From assembly GCF_030063355.1 (NCBI RefSeq), contig NZ_JASISZ010000054.1, positions 1 through 60,502 of the forward strand: 60,502 bases of DNA. The letters run 5' to 3'. The notes beneath the pieces are model-generated. The model had not been told where the DNA came from, ran no database searches, and saw only the letters and a program-made list of their open reading frames with translations. Positions 40,689 to 48,451 of this stretch are shown piece after piece. The translations under genes and the position numbers were made by a program. The first letter of the stretch is position 1. Each line of letters begins with the position of its first letter. Origin of the DNA: Streptomyces sp. PH10-H1. GTDB taxonomy: Bacteria > Actinomycetota > Actinomycetes > Streptomycetales > Streptomycetaceae.

Positions 40689-41113
40689 GATGCTGCCCGA
40701 CGCGGTCCGAGCGCGTTGTCGATCGCGGCCTGCAGTAGGCCGGCGTTGGTGAGATAGTCACCGTCGGGTGTCGGCGGTGTCCGCCAGCGGAGGCGGTCGA
40801 TACCGGGTGTGCCGGCGTGGCGGCCGATGCCCGGGATCGCGACGTAGGTGCTGGTGCCCAGGACGGCGATGTCGTGCGCGGCCGGGACGCGCAGATCGTC
40901 GGCGGTGCCGTGGGCGACGAGAAGGTACATACAGTGCCCGTCGTGGATGACCGCACCCGCCCCGTCGCCGAGAGCGTCCAGGACCCGGTTCGCCCAGAAC
41001 CTGGGGATGCGAACGGCGTCCCAGCCGTGAACGCCGGCAGGGACTACGGCATGCCCCTGGGGCTCGGCGGGCAGCCAGTCCAAGCGCGGCTCCGTGTCGT
41101 GGTGCGGGTTCAT
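40685..41113 (-). CDS. Hypothetical protein of the Streptomyces XRE-linked cluster
   Basis: The product is 142 aa: EPRLDWLPAEPQGHAVVPAGVHGWDAVRIPRFWANRVLDALG. A middle part AGAVIHDGHCMYLLVAHG and a C-terminal PGIGRHAGTPGIDRLRWRTPP resemble the N-terminal part of primase/polymerase-like (AEP-type) proteins, but the catalytic Asp pairs are not evident. Similar proteins are commonly found opposite an XRE/TPR regulator like the one at 41355 (recalled, unverified). It is first gene of the four-gene stack. Confidence 0.65.
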   Translation of the reverse strand: MNPHHDTEPRLDWLPAEPQGHAVVPAGVHGWDAVRIPRFWANRVLDALGDGAGAVIHDGHCMYLLVAHGTADDLRVPAAHDIAVLGTSTYVAIPGIGRHAGTPGIDRLRWRTPPTPDGDYLTNAGLLQAAIDNALGPRRAAS

Positions 41114-41354
41114 GTGCGGGCCCCCGGTAGGTGGTGATCTGCCTACCCATCACGATTCCCTCTCCAGCCCCAGTCGTCACGGGCTGCGGTGTCCAAGATT
41201 TCCGGACAGCCCACACGCGCCCCGACCTGCGCTAACCACCATCGGCCGGGCGGGAATTGGACAGTTGGACACCCTATGACCCGGACGTGTCCGCCCCGAC
41301 CGGGTGACACCGGCGCTACGGTGAGCGCCACGCCACCGCACGACGGGGACCGCC
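41114..41354. promoter_or_regulatory. Divergent control region with TGTCC/GGACA half-sites
   Basis: TGTCC (41190-41194) faces GGACA (41204-41208) as an inverted repeat. Two direct GGACA copies follow in TTGGACAGTTGGACA (41257-41271), then the palindrome CGGACGTGTCCG (41282-41293). At least six half-sites in 105 bp between divergent genes suggest a cooperative operator, most simply for the XRE protein encoded at 41355. Confidence 0.45.
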
Positions 41355-42833
41355 ATGACCTCACACCCCAAGCCCGGAGCCCGCGCCGAACGCGACGCCC
41401 TGCGCACCGAGATGCTCACCACCGGATGCACCACCGCGGAGATCTGCACCGAGATGCGGACCCGGTGGACGATGCGCCCCCGCGAAGCCTGGCGGCACGC
41501 CCACGGCTGGAGCCTCCAGGACGCCGCGAACCGCATCAACGACCTGGCCGCCGGGCGCCGTGAGGTGGTTGCAGCAGACGCGAGCCTGCTCGGCAAGTGG
41601 GAGAAGTGGCCGTCCACCGCCGGCCGCCGGCCATCGCTCGCCGTTCTCGCGCTACTGGCGGACCTGTACGGCTGCGACGTTGAGGCGCTCCTCGACCTGG
41701 AGGACCGGCGCGCCCTGCCCGAGAGTGACCTGCGGATCCTGCGCCGCACCAGCACGGCAGTGACCACGGACCGCCCGGCCGCACCGCATGTCGCCGAGCC
41801 GCCGCCTGCCGTCACCGGAACGGAGACGGTGCTGGCCGCAGCCGCTGAGTCCGCAACCTGGGCACAGTGGGCGGAGACCACGAACGTCGGCGACATCGCC
41901 CTCGAGCAGCTCGGCGCCGACGTGCGGACCCTCGCAACGGAGTACCTGACCGGTGACGCCGTCGAGCTCTTCCGCCGAGCTCGGGTGCTCCGCGACCAAG
42001 TCTTCCGGCTCCTCGAAGGCCACCAGCCGCCGCGGCAGTCCGCTGACCTGTACGTGTCCGCCGGATACCTGTGCGGTCTCCTCGCCTGGATGTCATCGGA
42101 TCTGGGTCACATGCCCGCCGCCGACACCCAAGGCCGCACGGCGTGGTTGTGCGCGGAGATGGCAGGTCACGACGGGCTCCGCGCCTGGGTCGCCTCGACC
42201 CGCTCGAAGGTTGCGTTCTGGGACGGCCGCCTGCGGGACGCCATCACGCACGCCCGTCGCGGTGCCACCTACCAGCCGGCCGGAACCGTTGGTGCTTTGC
42301 TGGCCTGCCAGGAGGCGGACGCCTGGTCGAAGCTGGGGGCTGCGGACGAGACGCAGAACGCGTTGCGCCGGGCGGTCGCCGCACGGGAGTCCATGTCTGG
42401 CGGGGACGACATCGGCGGGATCTTCTCGTGCCCGCAGGCCCGCCAGGAGAACTACGCCGCCGGCGCGCACATCCGGGTGGGGTTGTACGGCGACGCGCTG
42501 GAGGAGACGACAAGCGCCCTGGCCCACCTGGCACAACAGCCCGTCCGGGCATACGGCACTGAGGCGCAGATCCACATCAGCCGGGCCATGGCCCACGTCG
42601 GCGGCGGCGAGGCGGAGGGTGCGATGGAGGCCCTGTTGCCGGTGCTGCAACTGCGGCCTGAGCAGCGGCTGGAGACCGTCGTCGGGCGGATGCGGGACCT
42701 GGGGGCGATGATGGCCAGCGGCCCCGGTTCCCGCGGTGCAGCCAGCGTCGCGGCCCGCACGCTGCTGGCTGATTGGTGCATGGATTCTGCGCCGCGTCAT
42801 CTTGCGCTCTCGTCAGGGGATGCCGGTCCCTGA
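41355..42833 (+). CDS. XRE-type regulator with C-terminal TPR-like domain
   Basis: The product is 492 aa. The N-terminal ~110 residues contain a helix-turn-helix (PREAWRHAHGWSLQDAANRI...LLGKWEKWPSTAGRRPS and LLADLYGCDVEALLDLED). Residues ~160-470 are helical repeats of TPR type (AVELFRRARVLRDQVFRLLEGHQ, DAITHARRGATYQPAG, DALEETTSALAHLAQQPV). This is the common Streptomyces regulator in which the TPR part senses a signal, perhaps a peptide. It is divergent from the coupled stack of small genes and only 12 bp upstream of the 2H gene. Confidence 0.85.
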   Translation: MTSHPKPGARAERDALRTEMLTTGCTTAEICTEMRTRWTMRPREAWRHAHGWSLQDAANRINDLAAGRREVVAADASLLGKWEKWPSTAGRRPSLAVLALLADLYGCDVEALLDLEDRRALPESDLRILRRTSTAVTTDRPAAPHVAEPPPAVTGTETVLAAAAESATWAQWAETTNVGDIALEQLGADVRTLATEYLTGDAVELFRRARVLRDQVFRLLEGHQPPRQSADLYVSAGYLCGLLAWMSSDLGHMPAADTQGRTAWLCAEMAGHDGLRAWVASTRSKVAFWDGRLRDAITHARRGATYQPAGTVGALLACQEADAWSKLGAADETQNALRRAVAARESMSGGDDIGGIFSCPQARQENYAAGAHIRVGLYGDALEETTSALAHLAQQPVRAYGTEAQIHISRAMAHVGGGEAEGAMEALLPVLQLRPEQRLETVVGRMRDLGAMMASGPGSRGAASVAARTLLADWCMDSAPRHLALSSGDAGP

Positions 42834-42845
42834 TTGGATCTCCGG

Positions 42846-43463
42846 ATGACGACTCCCGAGATCATGCGGAATCACTGGTGGTGGCGGCCCGGGTGGGAGC
42901 CCGGTCGGAGGTTCTACACCTGGCATCTGACGTTCAAGGGGCAGGACGACGTCCACCGGCTGGCTGCGGCGTACCGTGCCGGGCTCGCCGGGGTGGACGG
43001 GCTGACGCTCATCCCGGACGAGTGGCTGCACCTGACCATGCAGGGCATCAACTTCGTCGGCGAGGTCGACGAGCAGGTGGTGCAGCAGGTCGTGGAGGCT
43101 GCGCGGGTGCGGCTCGCTGCGGTCCCGGCGTTCGACGTGACGATCGGCCCGGCGATCCTGGACCCGGAGGCGATCCTGCTGAACGTGGCCACCGATGGAC
43201 CGGTGCGGGCGGTGCGGGATGCGATCCGGGCGGGCATCGGCGACGTCCTCGGCGAGGTGCCCGAGAAGGCGGGCGGGTTCACGCCGCACGTGTCCGTGGC
43301 GTACAGCGCCGGGGACGGTCCGGCCGCACCGATTGCCGCCGCCCTCGACGGGCTTCACGTGCAGCCGGCCACGGCGCGGATCACGTCGGCGGAGCTGATC
43401 GTGCTGCACCGCGATAACTACATGTACGAGTGGGAGAGCTTCGCGCGGGTGCCACTCGGCTGA
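42846..43463 (+). CDS. 2'-5' RNA ligase family (2H phosphoesterase) protein
   Basis: The product is 205 aa from ATG 42846. The two HxT/S motifs are WLHLTMQG (residues ~60-67) and FTPHVSVAYS (~143-152). The fold is that of LigT/ThpR enzymes acting on 2',3'-cyclic or 2'-5' linked RNA ends. It starts 12 bp after the XRE/TPR gene and is probably co-transcribed with it. It is a different branch from thpR at 20008. It lies in the same prophage as the Rsr/Y RNA locus but 5 kb away and on the other strand. Confidence 0.82.
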   Translation: MTTPEIMRNHWWWRPGWEPGRRFYTWHLTFKGQDDVHRLAAAYRAGLAGVDGLTLIPDEWLHLTMQGINFVGEVDEQVVQQVVEAARVRLAAVPAFDVTIGPAILDPEAILLNVATDGPVRAVRDAIRAGIGDVLGEVPEKAGGFTPHVSVAYSAGDGPAAPIAAALDGLHVQPATARITSAELIVLHRDNYMYEWESFARVPLG

Positions 43464-43529
43464 CCTGATCCATCCGGGCCTCGTCCGTGGCGCGCGGGCG
43501 GGTGCCATCCCCAGGCGAGAGGGACAGTC

Positions 43530-43985
43530 ATGGTCACGATCGGGCAGGCGACTGAGGGCGACGCGGAGACGATCGCAGAGATGCTCGTCGAGACCGAGAC
43601 GTACTACGGGGCCACGGACATCCCGCAGGCCGCCGACCTGGTTGCGCAGGTCCACAACGCCCTGTTCGGCGAACGGCCGATGGCGACCGTCCTCCTCGCC
43701 AGCGACGGCGAACAGGTGGTCGGCCTGGCCTCGTACACGTTCTTGTGGCCGGCCGCCGGCGCGGACGCGTCCCTGTACTTGAAGGAGATGTTCGTCCTCG
43801 AGAGCGCCCGCCGCCGCGGTGTGGCCGGGGCTTTCATGGCCGCCCTCCGGTCGGTGGCGGAGGAGGCCGGGTGCTCGCGGGTGGAGTGGACTGCAGACCG
43901 GGACAACCCGCCGGCGCTCGCCTTCTATGAGGCGTTCGGTGCGGAGCGGCGGGACGGGAAAGTCTTCTACCGCTGGGAGTCGTAG
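43530..43985 (+). CDS. GNAT-family N-acetyltransferase
   Basis: The product is 151 aa. The acetyl-CoA-binding motif A is YLKEMFVLESARRRGVAGAFMAAL (R/Q-x-x-G-x-A/G), and motif B is DRDNPPALAFYEAFGAERR. GAGAGGGA lies 7 nt before the ATG. The substrate is unknown; phage-borne GNATs can modify host proteins or toxins. It is third gene of a plus-strand series beginning with the XRE/TPR gene. Confidence 0.85.
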   Translation: MVTIGQATEGDAETIAEMLVETETYYGATDIPQAADLVAQVHNALFGERPMATVLLASDGEQVVGLASYTFLWPAAGADASLYLKEMFVLESARRRGVAGAFMAALRSVAEEAGCSRVEWTADRDNPPALAFYEAFGAERRDGKVFYRWES

Positions 43986-44052
43986 GCGCCGTCATATGCC
44001 GTTCACCACCGCGTTCTTCCCGCTGTCACAGCGGCCGCTTAGACTTGCGATC

Positions 44053-44229
44053 ATGCCCCCCACCCCTCCGCCCGGCCCTGCCGCGCCGTCTGCCGCTGAG
44101 GCGAACGATGCGTTGCGCCGATATGCGGCGGGCCGGATCGCGTGGGGCCCCCGGGAGTTGGCGGAGCTGGCCCGGCTACGGGCGGCGTACCTCGCAGCGG
44201 TGCGGGCCGGGCTGGTCGAGGCGGCGTAG
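44053..44229 (+). CDS. 58-residue Ala/Arg-rich small protein
   Basis: MPPTPPPGPAAPSAAEANDA opens it, and a helical RELAELARLRAAYLAAVRAGLV segment follows. The start lies 67 bp after the GNAT gene. A hairpin with 9-bp arms (CCGTCCGGG 44235-44243 / CCCGGACGG 44252-44260) comes 5 bp after the stop, as expected for the end of a transcript. Unknown function. Confidence 0.5.
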   Translation: MPPTPPPGPAAPSAAEANDALRRYAAGRIAWGPRELAELARLRAAYLAAVRAGLVEAA

Positions 44230-44234
44230 GTGGA

Positions 44235-44260
44235 CCGTCCGGGACGCGGAGCCCGGACGG
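44235..44260 (+). terminator. Terminator after the XRE-2H-GNAT transcript
   Basis: CCGTCCGGG, loop ACGCGGAG, CCCGGACGG. It ends the plus-strand series that faces the minus-strand DUF6221 gene. Confidence 0.6.
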
Positions 44261-44387
44261 CCCGGTTGGAGGCTGCACCCGCAGCTGGTGCCCGTGCACA
44301 GGGCGCTGCGTCCGCGAGATGGGCATGCTCGCCCACTTACAGCGTAGCGGCTGGTACGGCGCGGGGATGTTGTGCAGGCGGCGTCAG

Positions 44388-44843
44388 CTACGGGCGCCAC
44401 TCGGCGAGGTAGTCGGGGTGGTCGAAGCAGGGCACGGCTAGCAGCTTCACGAAGCGTAGGGCGGTCAGGAGTCGTACAGACCCCTCGATGGAGTGCGGCG
44501 TATTTGCCAACTCCACACGCTGGGCAAGCGCCTGGTCGTACTCGTCGAGCATCCGCCGCTTGACGTCGACCTCGGCCAGCACCCGCGCCGGGTCGTGCCG
44601 GGCCACGTGCGTCGCGGTCGCAGCGGTCATCGACAGCGTGCACGACGCCTCGCGGTCCCAGAGCCCCACGTTGTCGGCGGCGCGCACAAGCCCGACGCCG
44701 TCAACACCCTCGCGCTGGTTGGTGTAGCTGCCCTCCCCAACGTCCTCGTACCAAGGCGCGGGATCAGTGGCGTGCGCCAGACGCGCCACCTCCGCGTCCT
44801 CGGCGAGCCGGGCCCGCAGGAACTCCACCAGGTCGTCGCTCAC
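44388..44843 (-). CDS. DUF6221 family protein
   Basis: The product is 151 aa from GTG 44843. MSDDLVEFLRARLAEDAEVARLAH and HVARHDPARVLAEVDVKRRMLDEYDQAL are typical of the Streptomyces/phage DUF6221 family of unknown function. The C-terminus LLTALRFVKLLAVPCFDHPDYLAEWRP is conserved in the family. It is coupled to the HIT gene upstream by a GTGA overlap (44840-44843). Confidence 0.8.
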   Translation of the reverse strand: MSDDLVEFLRARLAEDAEVARLAHATDPAPWYEDVGEGSYTNQREGVDGVGLVRAADNVGLWDREASCTLSMTAATATHVARHDPARVLAEVDVKRRMLDEYDQALAQRVELANTPHSIEGSVRLLTALRFVKLLAVPCFDHPDYLAEWRP

Positions 44844-45196
44844 GCCGCGCTCCTCCCGCCGCGTCCGCTGTACCAGGGCAATGCCAGCCCGTCGCCTGCC
44901 GCACGGGGCACCAGGTGCAGATGCAGATGGAACACGGACTGGGTGGCCGCCCGGCCGCGCGAGGTGATGATGTTCGCCGGATTGGTCCCATCAGCAAGCT
45001 CGGCGGCCCGGCGCATCGTGGCGGCCGACACGTCCGGGTCCTCGCTGAAGTCAGCGACGTGCACTTTCGGGATGATCAGCAGGTGGCCGTCCACGACAGG
45101 CCCAAGCGGGACGATAGCGAGCGCGTCCGGCCACTCGCGGACGATCGTGGCAGGCGCACGGCCAGCAACGATCTCGCAGAACGGGCAAGCGGCCAT
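44840..45196 (-). CDS. HIT-family nucleotide-binding protein
   Basis: The product is 118 aa. The histidine triad is TQSVFHLHLHLVPR (H-x-H-x-H) near residue 93. The N-terminal CPFCEIVAGRAPATIV has the zinc-type Cys pair of HINT-like proteins, and the GHLLIIPKVHVADF strand is conserved. HIT enzymes hydrolyse AMP conjugates or dinucleoside polyphosphates. It is translationally coupled to DUF6221. Confidence 0.88.
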   Translation of the reverse strand: MAACPFCEIVAGRAPATIVREWPDALAIVPLGPVVDGHLLIIPKVHVADFSEDPDVSAATMRRAAELADGTNPANIITSRGRAATQSVFHLHLHLVPRAAGDGLALPWYSGRGGRSAA

Positions 45197-45214
45197 GGGG
45201 TCCTCCGAGGTTGT

Positions 45215-45238
45215 GCCCCGGTCCTCAACGACCGGGGC
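45215..45238 (-). terminator. Terminator after the DinD-like gene
   Basis: GCCCCGGTC, loop CTCAAC, GACCGGGGC. It lies between the stop of the DinD-like gene (45387) and the HIT start (45196), both on the minus strand, so it separates the two transcripts. Confidence 0.6.
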
Positions 45239-45386
45239 GGCCCGACCGCAGCCAGCGGGAATGGGATGAGCCCAGGGTACGGGGCGGCGCTGACAACGGC
45301 GGGCGGGTGGACGGTCCCCCGTTGACGCGAGGGACCGAACCGACGAACCTCAGGCCAGCGAGGTGTACGCCCTGGTATCGGCCGGG

Positions 45387-46232
45387 TCAGGCCGCGAGCG
45401 CGCGGGTGACCGTCAGCGTGAGTTCGGCGTCCACCAGGTGGCTCCACTCGGTGAGCGACAGGTGCACCCCGTCATCGGCGGCGTCCTCCGCGCGCAGGCA
45501 CAGCCTGCCCACCATCCGGTTGAGCTTCTTCAGCTCGGAGACCGTCAGATAGTTCTTCGCGACCTTCCGGTGGCGGCTCTTCGCGCTGGGCTCCGGCTTG
45601 CCCTCCTCGCGACCGGGCCAGTGGCACAGAGCCCGCGCGTTCTTGATCTCCACGGCGTCCATGCCGGTCAGGTGCCGGTACAGCTTGTTCTGCATGCAGG
45701 CGAAGAACTTGCTCGTCGCCTTGCTGCTGGGCGCGTAGTCGGGGGCGTTCTCCGCCATCATGTCGCGGAAGGTGCGGTAGTCGACCATCTCGCGGGCCCT
45801 GGCCAGGGCGGTGTGGCGGATCTCCTCGCTGGTGAGCGACCCGAGCTCCGCCTCGCGGGCGAGGACTGCGAAGTAGACGCGGGCGCGGGCGACGGCTTCC
45901 TTGGTGTCGTCGCCGGCCATCGCGACCAGGTAGGCACCGAAGCGCGTCAGGCGGTAGCTGGCCAGCTTCTGGGTTCCCCAGCGGCCCCCATCACTTCCCC
46001 ATGTGGTGAAGTGATGTCCTGCCTGCTCGGGGCCCTGGACGAGGGCGAGGGAGTTCCTGGCCTTGATGATGACCTCGTCGAACTTCTCCCACCGGGAGTA
46101 CTCCATGAGGGGCTGCATCTCGCGGGCGTCCCAGTATTCGCGGCCGAAGGTGTCGGTTCGGCGGATCGCGTCGAAAGGGCTGACCCCGCTGTTGACCCTG
46201 GGCGCGGGGAAGTTACTGTTGGGTGTAACCAC
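45387..46232 (-). CDS. DinD/BRO-N-like damage-inducible or antirepressor protein
   Basis: The product is 281 aa from GTG 46232, with AGAAGG 7 nt upstream. Residues ~15-130 match the BRO-N/DinD type: FDAIRRTDTFGREYWDAREMQPLMEYSRWEKF, then VIIKARNSLALVQG and YRLTRFGAYLVAMAGDDTKEAVARARVYFAVLAREAELG. The C-terminal half is helical and basic (KSRHRKVAKNYLTVSELKKLNRMVGRL). Relatives include E. coli DinD (SOS-induced, acts on RecA filaments) and phage antirepressors. In this prophage it could link DNA damage with induction. Confidence 0.75.
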   Translation of the reverse strand: MVTPNSNFPAPRVNSGVSPFDAIRRTDTFGREYWDAREMQPLMEYSRWEKFDEVIIKARNSLALVQGPEQAGHHFTTWGSDGGRWGTQKLASYRLTRFGAYLVAMAGDDTKEAVARARVYFAVLAREAELGSLTSEEIRHTALARAREMVDYRTFRDMMAENAPDYAPSSKATSKFFACMQNKLYRHLTGMDAVEIKNARALCHWPGREEGKPEPSAKSRHRKVAKNYLTVSELKKLNRMVGRLCLRAEDAADDGVHLSLTEWSHLVDAELTLTVTRALAA

Positions 46233-46496
46233 TGAGGACCTTCTTTCCTCTGGTTCTGCCTCCGGCGGCTGACACCGTGCGGGGGCATACCTCTGTCCCT
46301 GTCGGATCGAACGATGATCCGGCTGCCACAACATTACGCCGCGTTAGTGACTCCTTGTGCGGTTGCGCGGGGCGCAAGTCGTGCGTGAGGGGCGCGAGTT
46401 CAGAGGTTCACGCTCCCATATGGCTACCCAGCGTGCACATGTCAGCAATCTGCCCCCGCCGCGCCACTCCCGGCTCAAGGCATTATTATCGAACAC

Positions 46497-46982
46497 ATGA
46501 ACGACTCCGCCGACCCCGACAGCCTCCCCGAGCAGCAGACCGGCGTCGGCCCCCAAGCGCGCCTCACCCTCCCCGACGGCCAGGGCATCGACGCCGAGGT
46601 CATCCGGCGGGAACGGGACAGCGCCGGGGTGTGGTGGTACACGCTGCGCATTGACCTGCCGTCGCGGGTCGACACCCCCACCGGATCGCACGTCGAGCCG
46701 CGCACCGTCGAAGTCTCCGGCCGGTACCCGGACGAGGTGCAGCCCATCGCGGGCGAGGACTACAGCGGGCTCGACCCGCAGGCAGTCGGGCCGGCGGGGA
46801 GTGTCATCCTCGTGCAGCGGCGGTGGCGGGCGGACGTCGGCGACCTGCTCCTTCACCGGGATGACTGCTGGGTCGCGACGAACGCCAAGGACGCCGTCGG
46901 GATACGGGAAGCGGCCAGGCTGCTGGCCGGCGGGGCGGTGGCGTGCGATGTGTGCCGGCCGGAAGTGGGGCTGCGGGGGTAG
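46497..46982 (+). CDS. DUF6233 family protein
   Basis: The product is 161 aa. The pattern RLTLPDGQGIDAEVIRRERDSAGVWWYTLRIDLP, then PIAGEDYSGLD and, at the end, HRDDCWVATNAKD...GGAVACDVCRPE, resembles the Streptomyces DUF6233 family with its C-terminal Cys/His set. Unknown function. TATTAT (46484-46489) ends only 7 nt before the ATG, so the mRNA may be leaderless; the matching -35 is weak. It shares a 264-bp divergent region with the DinD-like gene. Confidence 0.7.
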   Translation: MNDSADPDSLPEQQTGVGPQARLTLPDGQGIDAEVIRRERDSAGVWWYTLRIDLPSRVDTPTGSHVEPRTVEVSGRYPDEVQPIAGEDYSGLDPQAVGPAGSVILVQRRWRADVGDLLLHRDDCWVATNAKDAVGIREAARLLAGGAVACDVCRPEVGLRG

Positions 46983-47001
46983 GGCAAATCCATGGTTGGT
47001 G

Positions 47002-47038
47002 AAACCCTAGGCTTGACAGAAGTGCAAGCCTAGGGTTT
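47002..47038. promoter_or_regulatory. 14-bp inverted repeat overlapping a -35 box
   Basis: AAACCCTAGGCTTG (47002-47015), a 9-nt spacer, then its exact complement CAAGCCTAGGGTTT (47025-47038). A consensus TTGACA (47013-47018) begins inside the left arm, and TTTACT (47036-47041), a weak -10 at 17 nt spacing, ends in the right arm. A dimer bound here would block the promoter of the gene at 47069, most simply as autoregulation by its product. Confidence 0.65.
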
Positions 47039-47068
47039 ACTTGTGTTCATCGACAGGGGGAGGACCCG

Positions 47069-47482
47069 ATGAACACCACCGCCGCAGCCACCGAAGCCCA
47101 CGTCACCACCGCCACCATCCGCACCTGGGCACGGCGCGGGGTCATCGCCGCCACGAAGACCTCCGGCCGCTGGATCATCGACGCCACCTCCCTCGCCCAC
47201 CGCATCGCCATCGGCGCCCGCCGCAAGACCATCAAGGCGGTCGCAGTCATCGCCGACCTCACCACGGACTACATCGAGGTCGTCATGGACAGCGCCTACC
47301 ACGCAGCCGACGTCCGCTCCCTCGCCGGACTCCACAAGCTCCTCACCGACGTCAAGACCCGCAACATCGCCGCGATCATGGGCAACATCGACCCCGCCCG
47401 CGTCCACCTCGACGACGCCCAGTGGGCCCAGCTCGCCAAGCAGGTCAGCCTCCAGGCCGGCGGAGTCCTCGCCGAACACTGA
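47069..47482 (+). CDS. Small MerR/excisionase-type DNA-binding protein
   Basis: The product is 137 aa, with GGGGGAGG 6 nt before the ATG. The N-terminal ~45 residues are a winged helix of the MerR/Xis kind: TEAHVTTATIRTWARRGVIAATKTSGRWIID. The C-terminal part is helical (KTIKAVAVIADLTTDYIEVVMDS). It could be an autoregulator acting at the inverted repeat 47002-47038, or a recombination directionality factor, though it is far from the left end. It is followed by the next gene after 35 bp. Confidence 0.65.
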   Translation: MNTTAAATEAHVTTATIRTWARRGVIAATKTSGRWIIDATSLAHRIAIGARRKTIKAVAVIADLTTDYIEVVMDSAYHAADVRSLAGLHKLLTDVKTRNIAAIMGNIDPARVHLDDAQWAQLAKQVSLQAGGVLAEH

Positions 47483-47517
47483 CCGCCCACCGCCCACCAA
47501 CCGCCAGGAGACACACC

Positions 47518-48081
47518 GTGGGACTGACCATCGACTGGACCGAGTACGACAACCTCTCCGACAAGGAGCGCTACGACGCCGCCGGAGACCTCATCGACCA
47601 GGTAAAAGCCGCCGTGTCCGCCAAGCGGGCTGCAATCGCCGACGACCTGGGAGCCGCCCACGGCGACGTCCGGGCCGCCGACATCCTCGGGATCTCCCGC
47701 CAGCGCGTCGGCCAGCTCAGGACCCGCCACCAGCAGACCGTAGCTCAGGCCGACCCGCAATCTACCGAGATCGCCAGCATCATCCACGGGCGAACCGTCC
47801 ACGACTACGACCTCCTCGACGAGGTCATGGCGGGCGGGGAGTACAGCCGCACCGAGGCCCACGAGGCGATCCACGCCATGCTCGCCGACCTCATCGACCT
47901 CGACGGCGAAGATGAGGTCATCCTCGGCCGCAGGCCCGTCAAACCCGGACTGCTGGAGGCGAATCCGCGCGACCTGGACGTCTACTACTGGCTAACAATC
48001 AGCGGAGACGCTGCGCAGACCATCCGTGAAGTACTCACCCCGGGCGAGGCCGACCAGACCGCAGACCACGCAAGCGCCTGA
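47518..48081 (+). CDS. Helix-turn-helix protein of unknown function
   Basis: The product is 187 aa from GTG 47518, with AGGAG 7 nt upstream. AADILGISRQRVGQLRTRHQQ (residues ~58-78) is a clear helix-turn-helix like those of sigma region 4. The rest is acidic (LLDEVMAGGEYSRTEAHEAIHAMLADLIDLDGEDE). It probably works with the upstream DNA-binding protein as a two-gene transcript ended by the very strong hairpin at 48086-48132. Confidence 0.6.
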   Translation: MGLTIDWTEYDNLSDKERYDAAGDLIDQVKAAVSAKRAAIADDLGAAHGDVRAADILGISRQRVGQLRTRHQQTVAQADPQSTEIASIIHGRTVHDYDLLDEVMAGGEYSRTEAHEAIHAMLADLIDLDGEDEVILGRRPVKPGLLEANPRDLDVYYWLTISGDAAQTIREVLTPGEADQTADHASA

Positions 48082-48085
48082 CCCC

Positions 48086-48132
48086 GGATCCGTCGAAGCC
48101 CCCACGGTGTAAGTGGGGGCTTCGACGGATCC
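48086..48132 (+). terminator. 20-bp perfect hairpin terminator
   Basis: GGATCCGTCGAAGCCCCCAC (48086-48105), loop GGTGTAA, exact complement (48113-48132). It begins 4 bp after the stop of the upstream gene. It is among the strongest hairpins in the window. Confidence 0.75.
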
Positions 48133-48220
48133 CCGCACAGGCGGGGAGCAGCGTGCACCTTAGAGAATCCAAAGGAACATCCCCGCAGAAGCAGGGAGAG
48201 CCTCCGCTTGCGCGGGAGTG
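48131..48220. repeat. Three short hairpins resembling degenerate type I-E CRISPR repeats
   Basis: ATCCCCGCACAGGCGGGGAG (from 48129) and ATCCCCGCAGAAGCAGGGAG (from 48179) are 50 nt apart. A third hairpin, CTCCGCTTGCGCGGGAG (from 48202), follows. Stem-loop shape (6-bp stem, 4-nt loop) and flanks (AT before, AGCAG/AGAGC after) resemble Streptomyces I-E repeats. Spacing is wrong for an array (22 nt or less between units), and no cas genes are present. They may be vestiges, solitary repeat units or just GC hairpins. Confidence 0.35.
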
Positions 48221-48451
48221 GAATCACCCTGCCACACGCCACCGATGACGCGCAGCAGAACGCCCCGGCCTGCAGCAGACCGGGGCGATGCAGCTCCGGG
48301 GGCCTCAACCACCTCAAGGGCGGCGGATCCGTTCCCACGGTTCCGACCATCCCGGCAGTAGCGGCTGGCTGCCCGGACCTGGACCCAGCATTTGACCACG
48401 GTGCTGCGCTCGTGGCACCAGCCGCCAGGGACAGTGTGGCAGGCGGATCGA
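48152..48451. other. Gene-free spacer between convergent transcripts
   Basis: About 300 bp without a credible gene. It contains part of the CRISPR-like hairpins and a hairpin CGCCCCGG (48261-48268) / CCGGGGCG (48280-48287) that may terminate rsr, 165 nt beyond its stop. An open frame covering 48467-47985 on the minus strand runs antisense through the upstream gene and is not supported. Confidence 0.5.

Noticed and set aside
48124..48220. A functional CRISPR array
   Set aside because: Only two or three imperfect units with spacing far below a 32-33 nt spacer and no cas genes; kept only as a possible vestige or solitary repeats.
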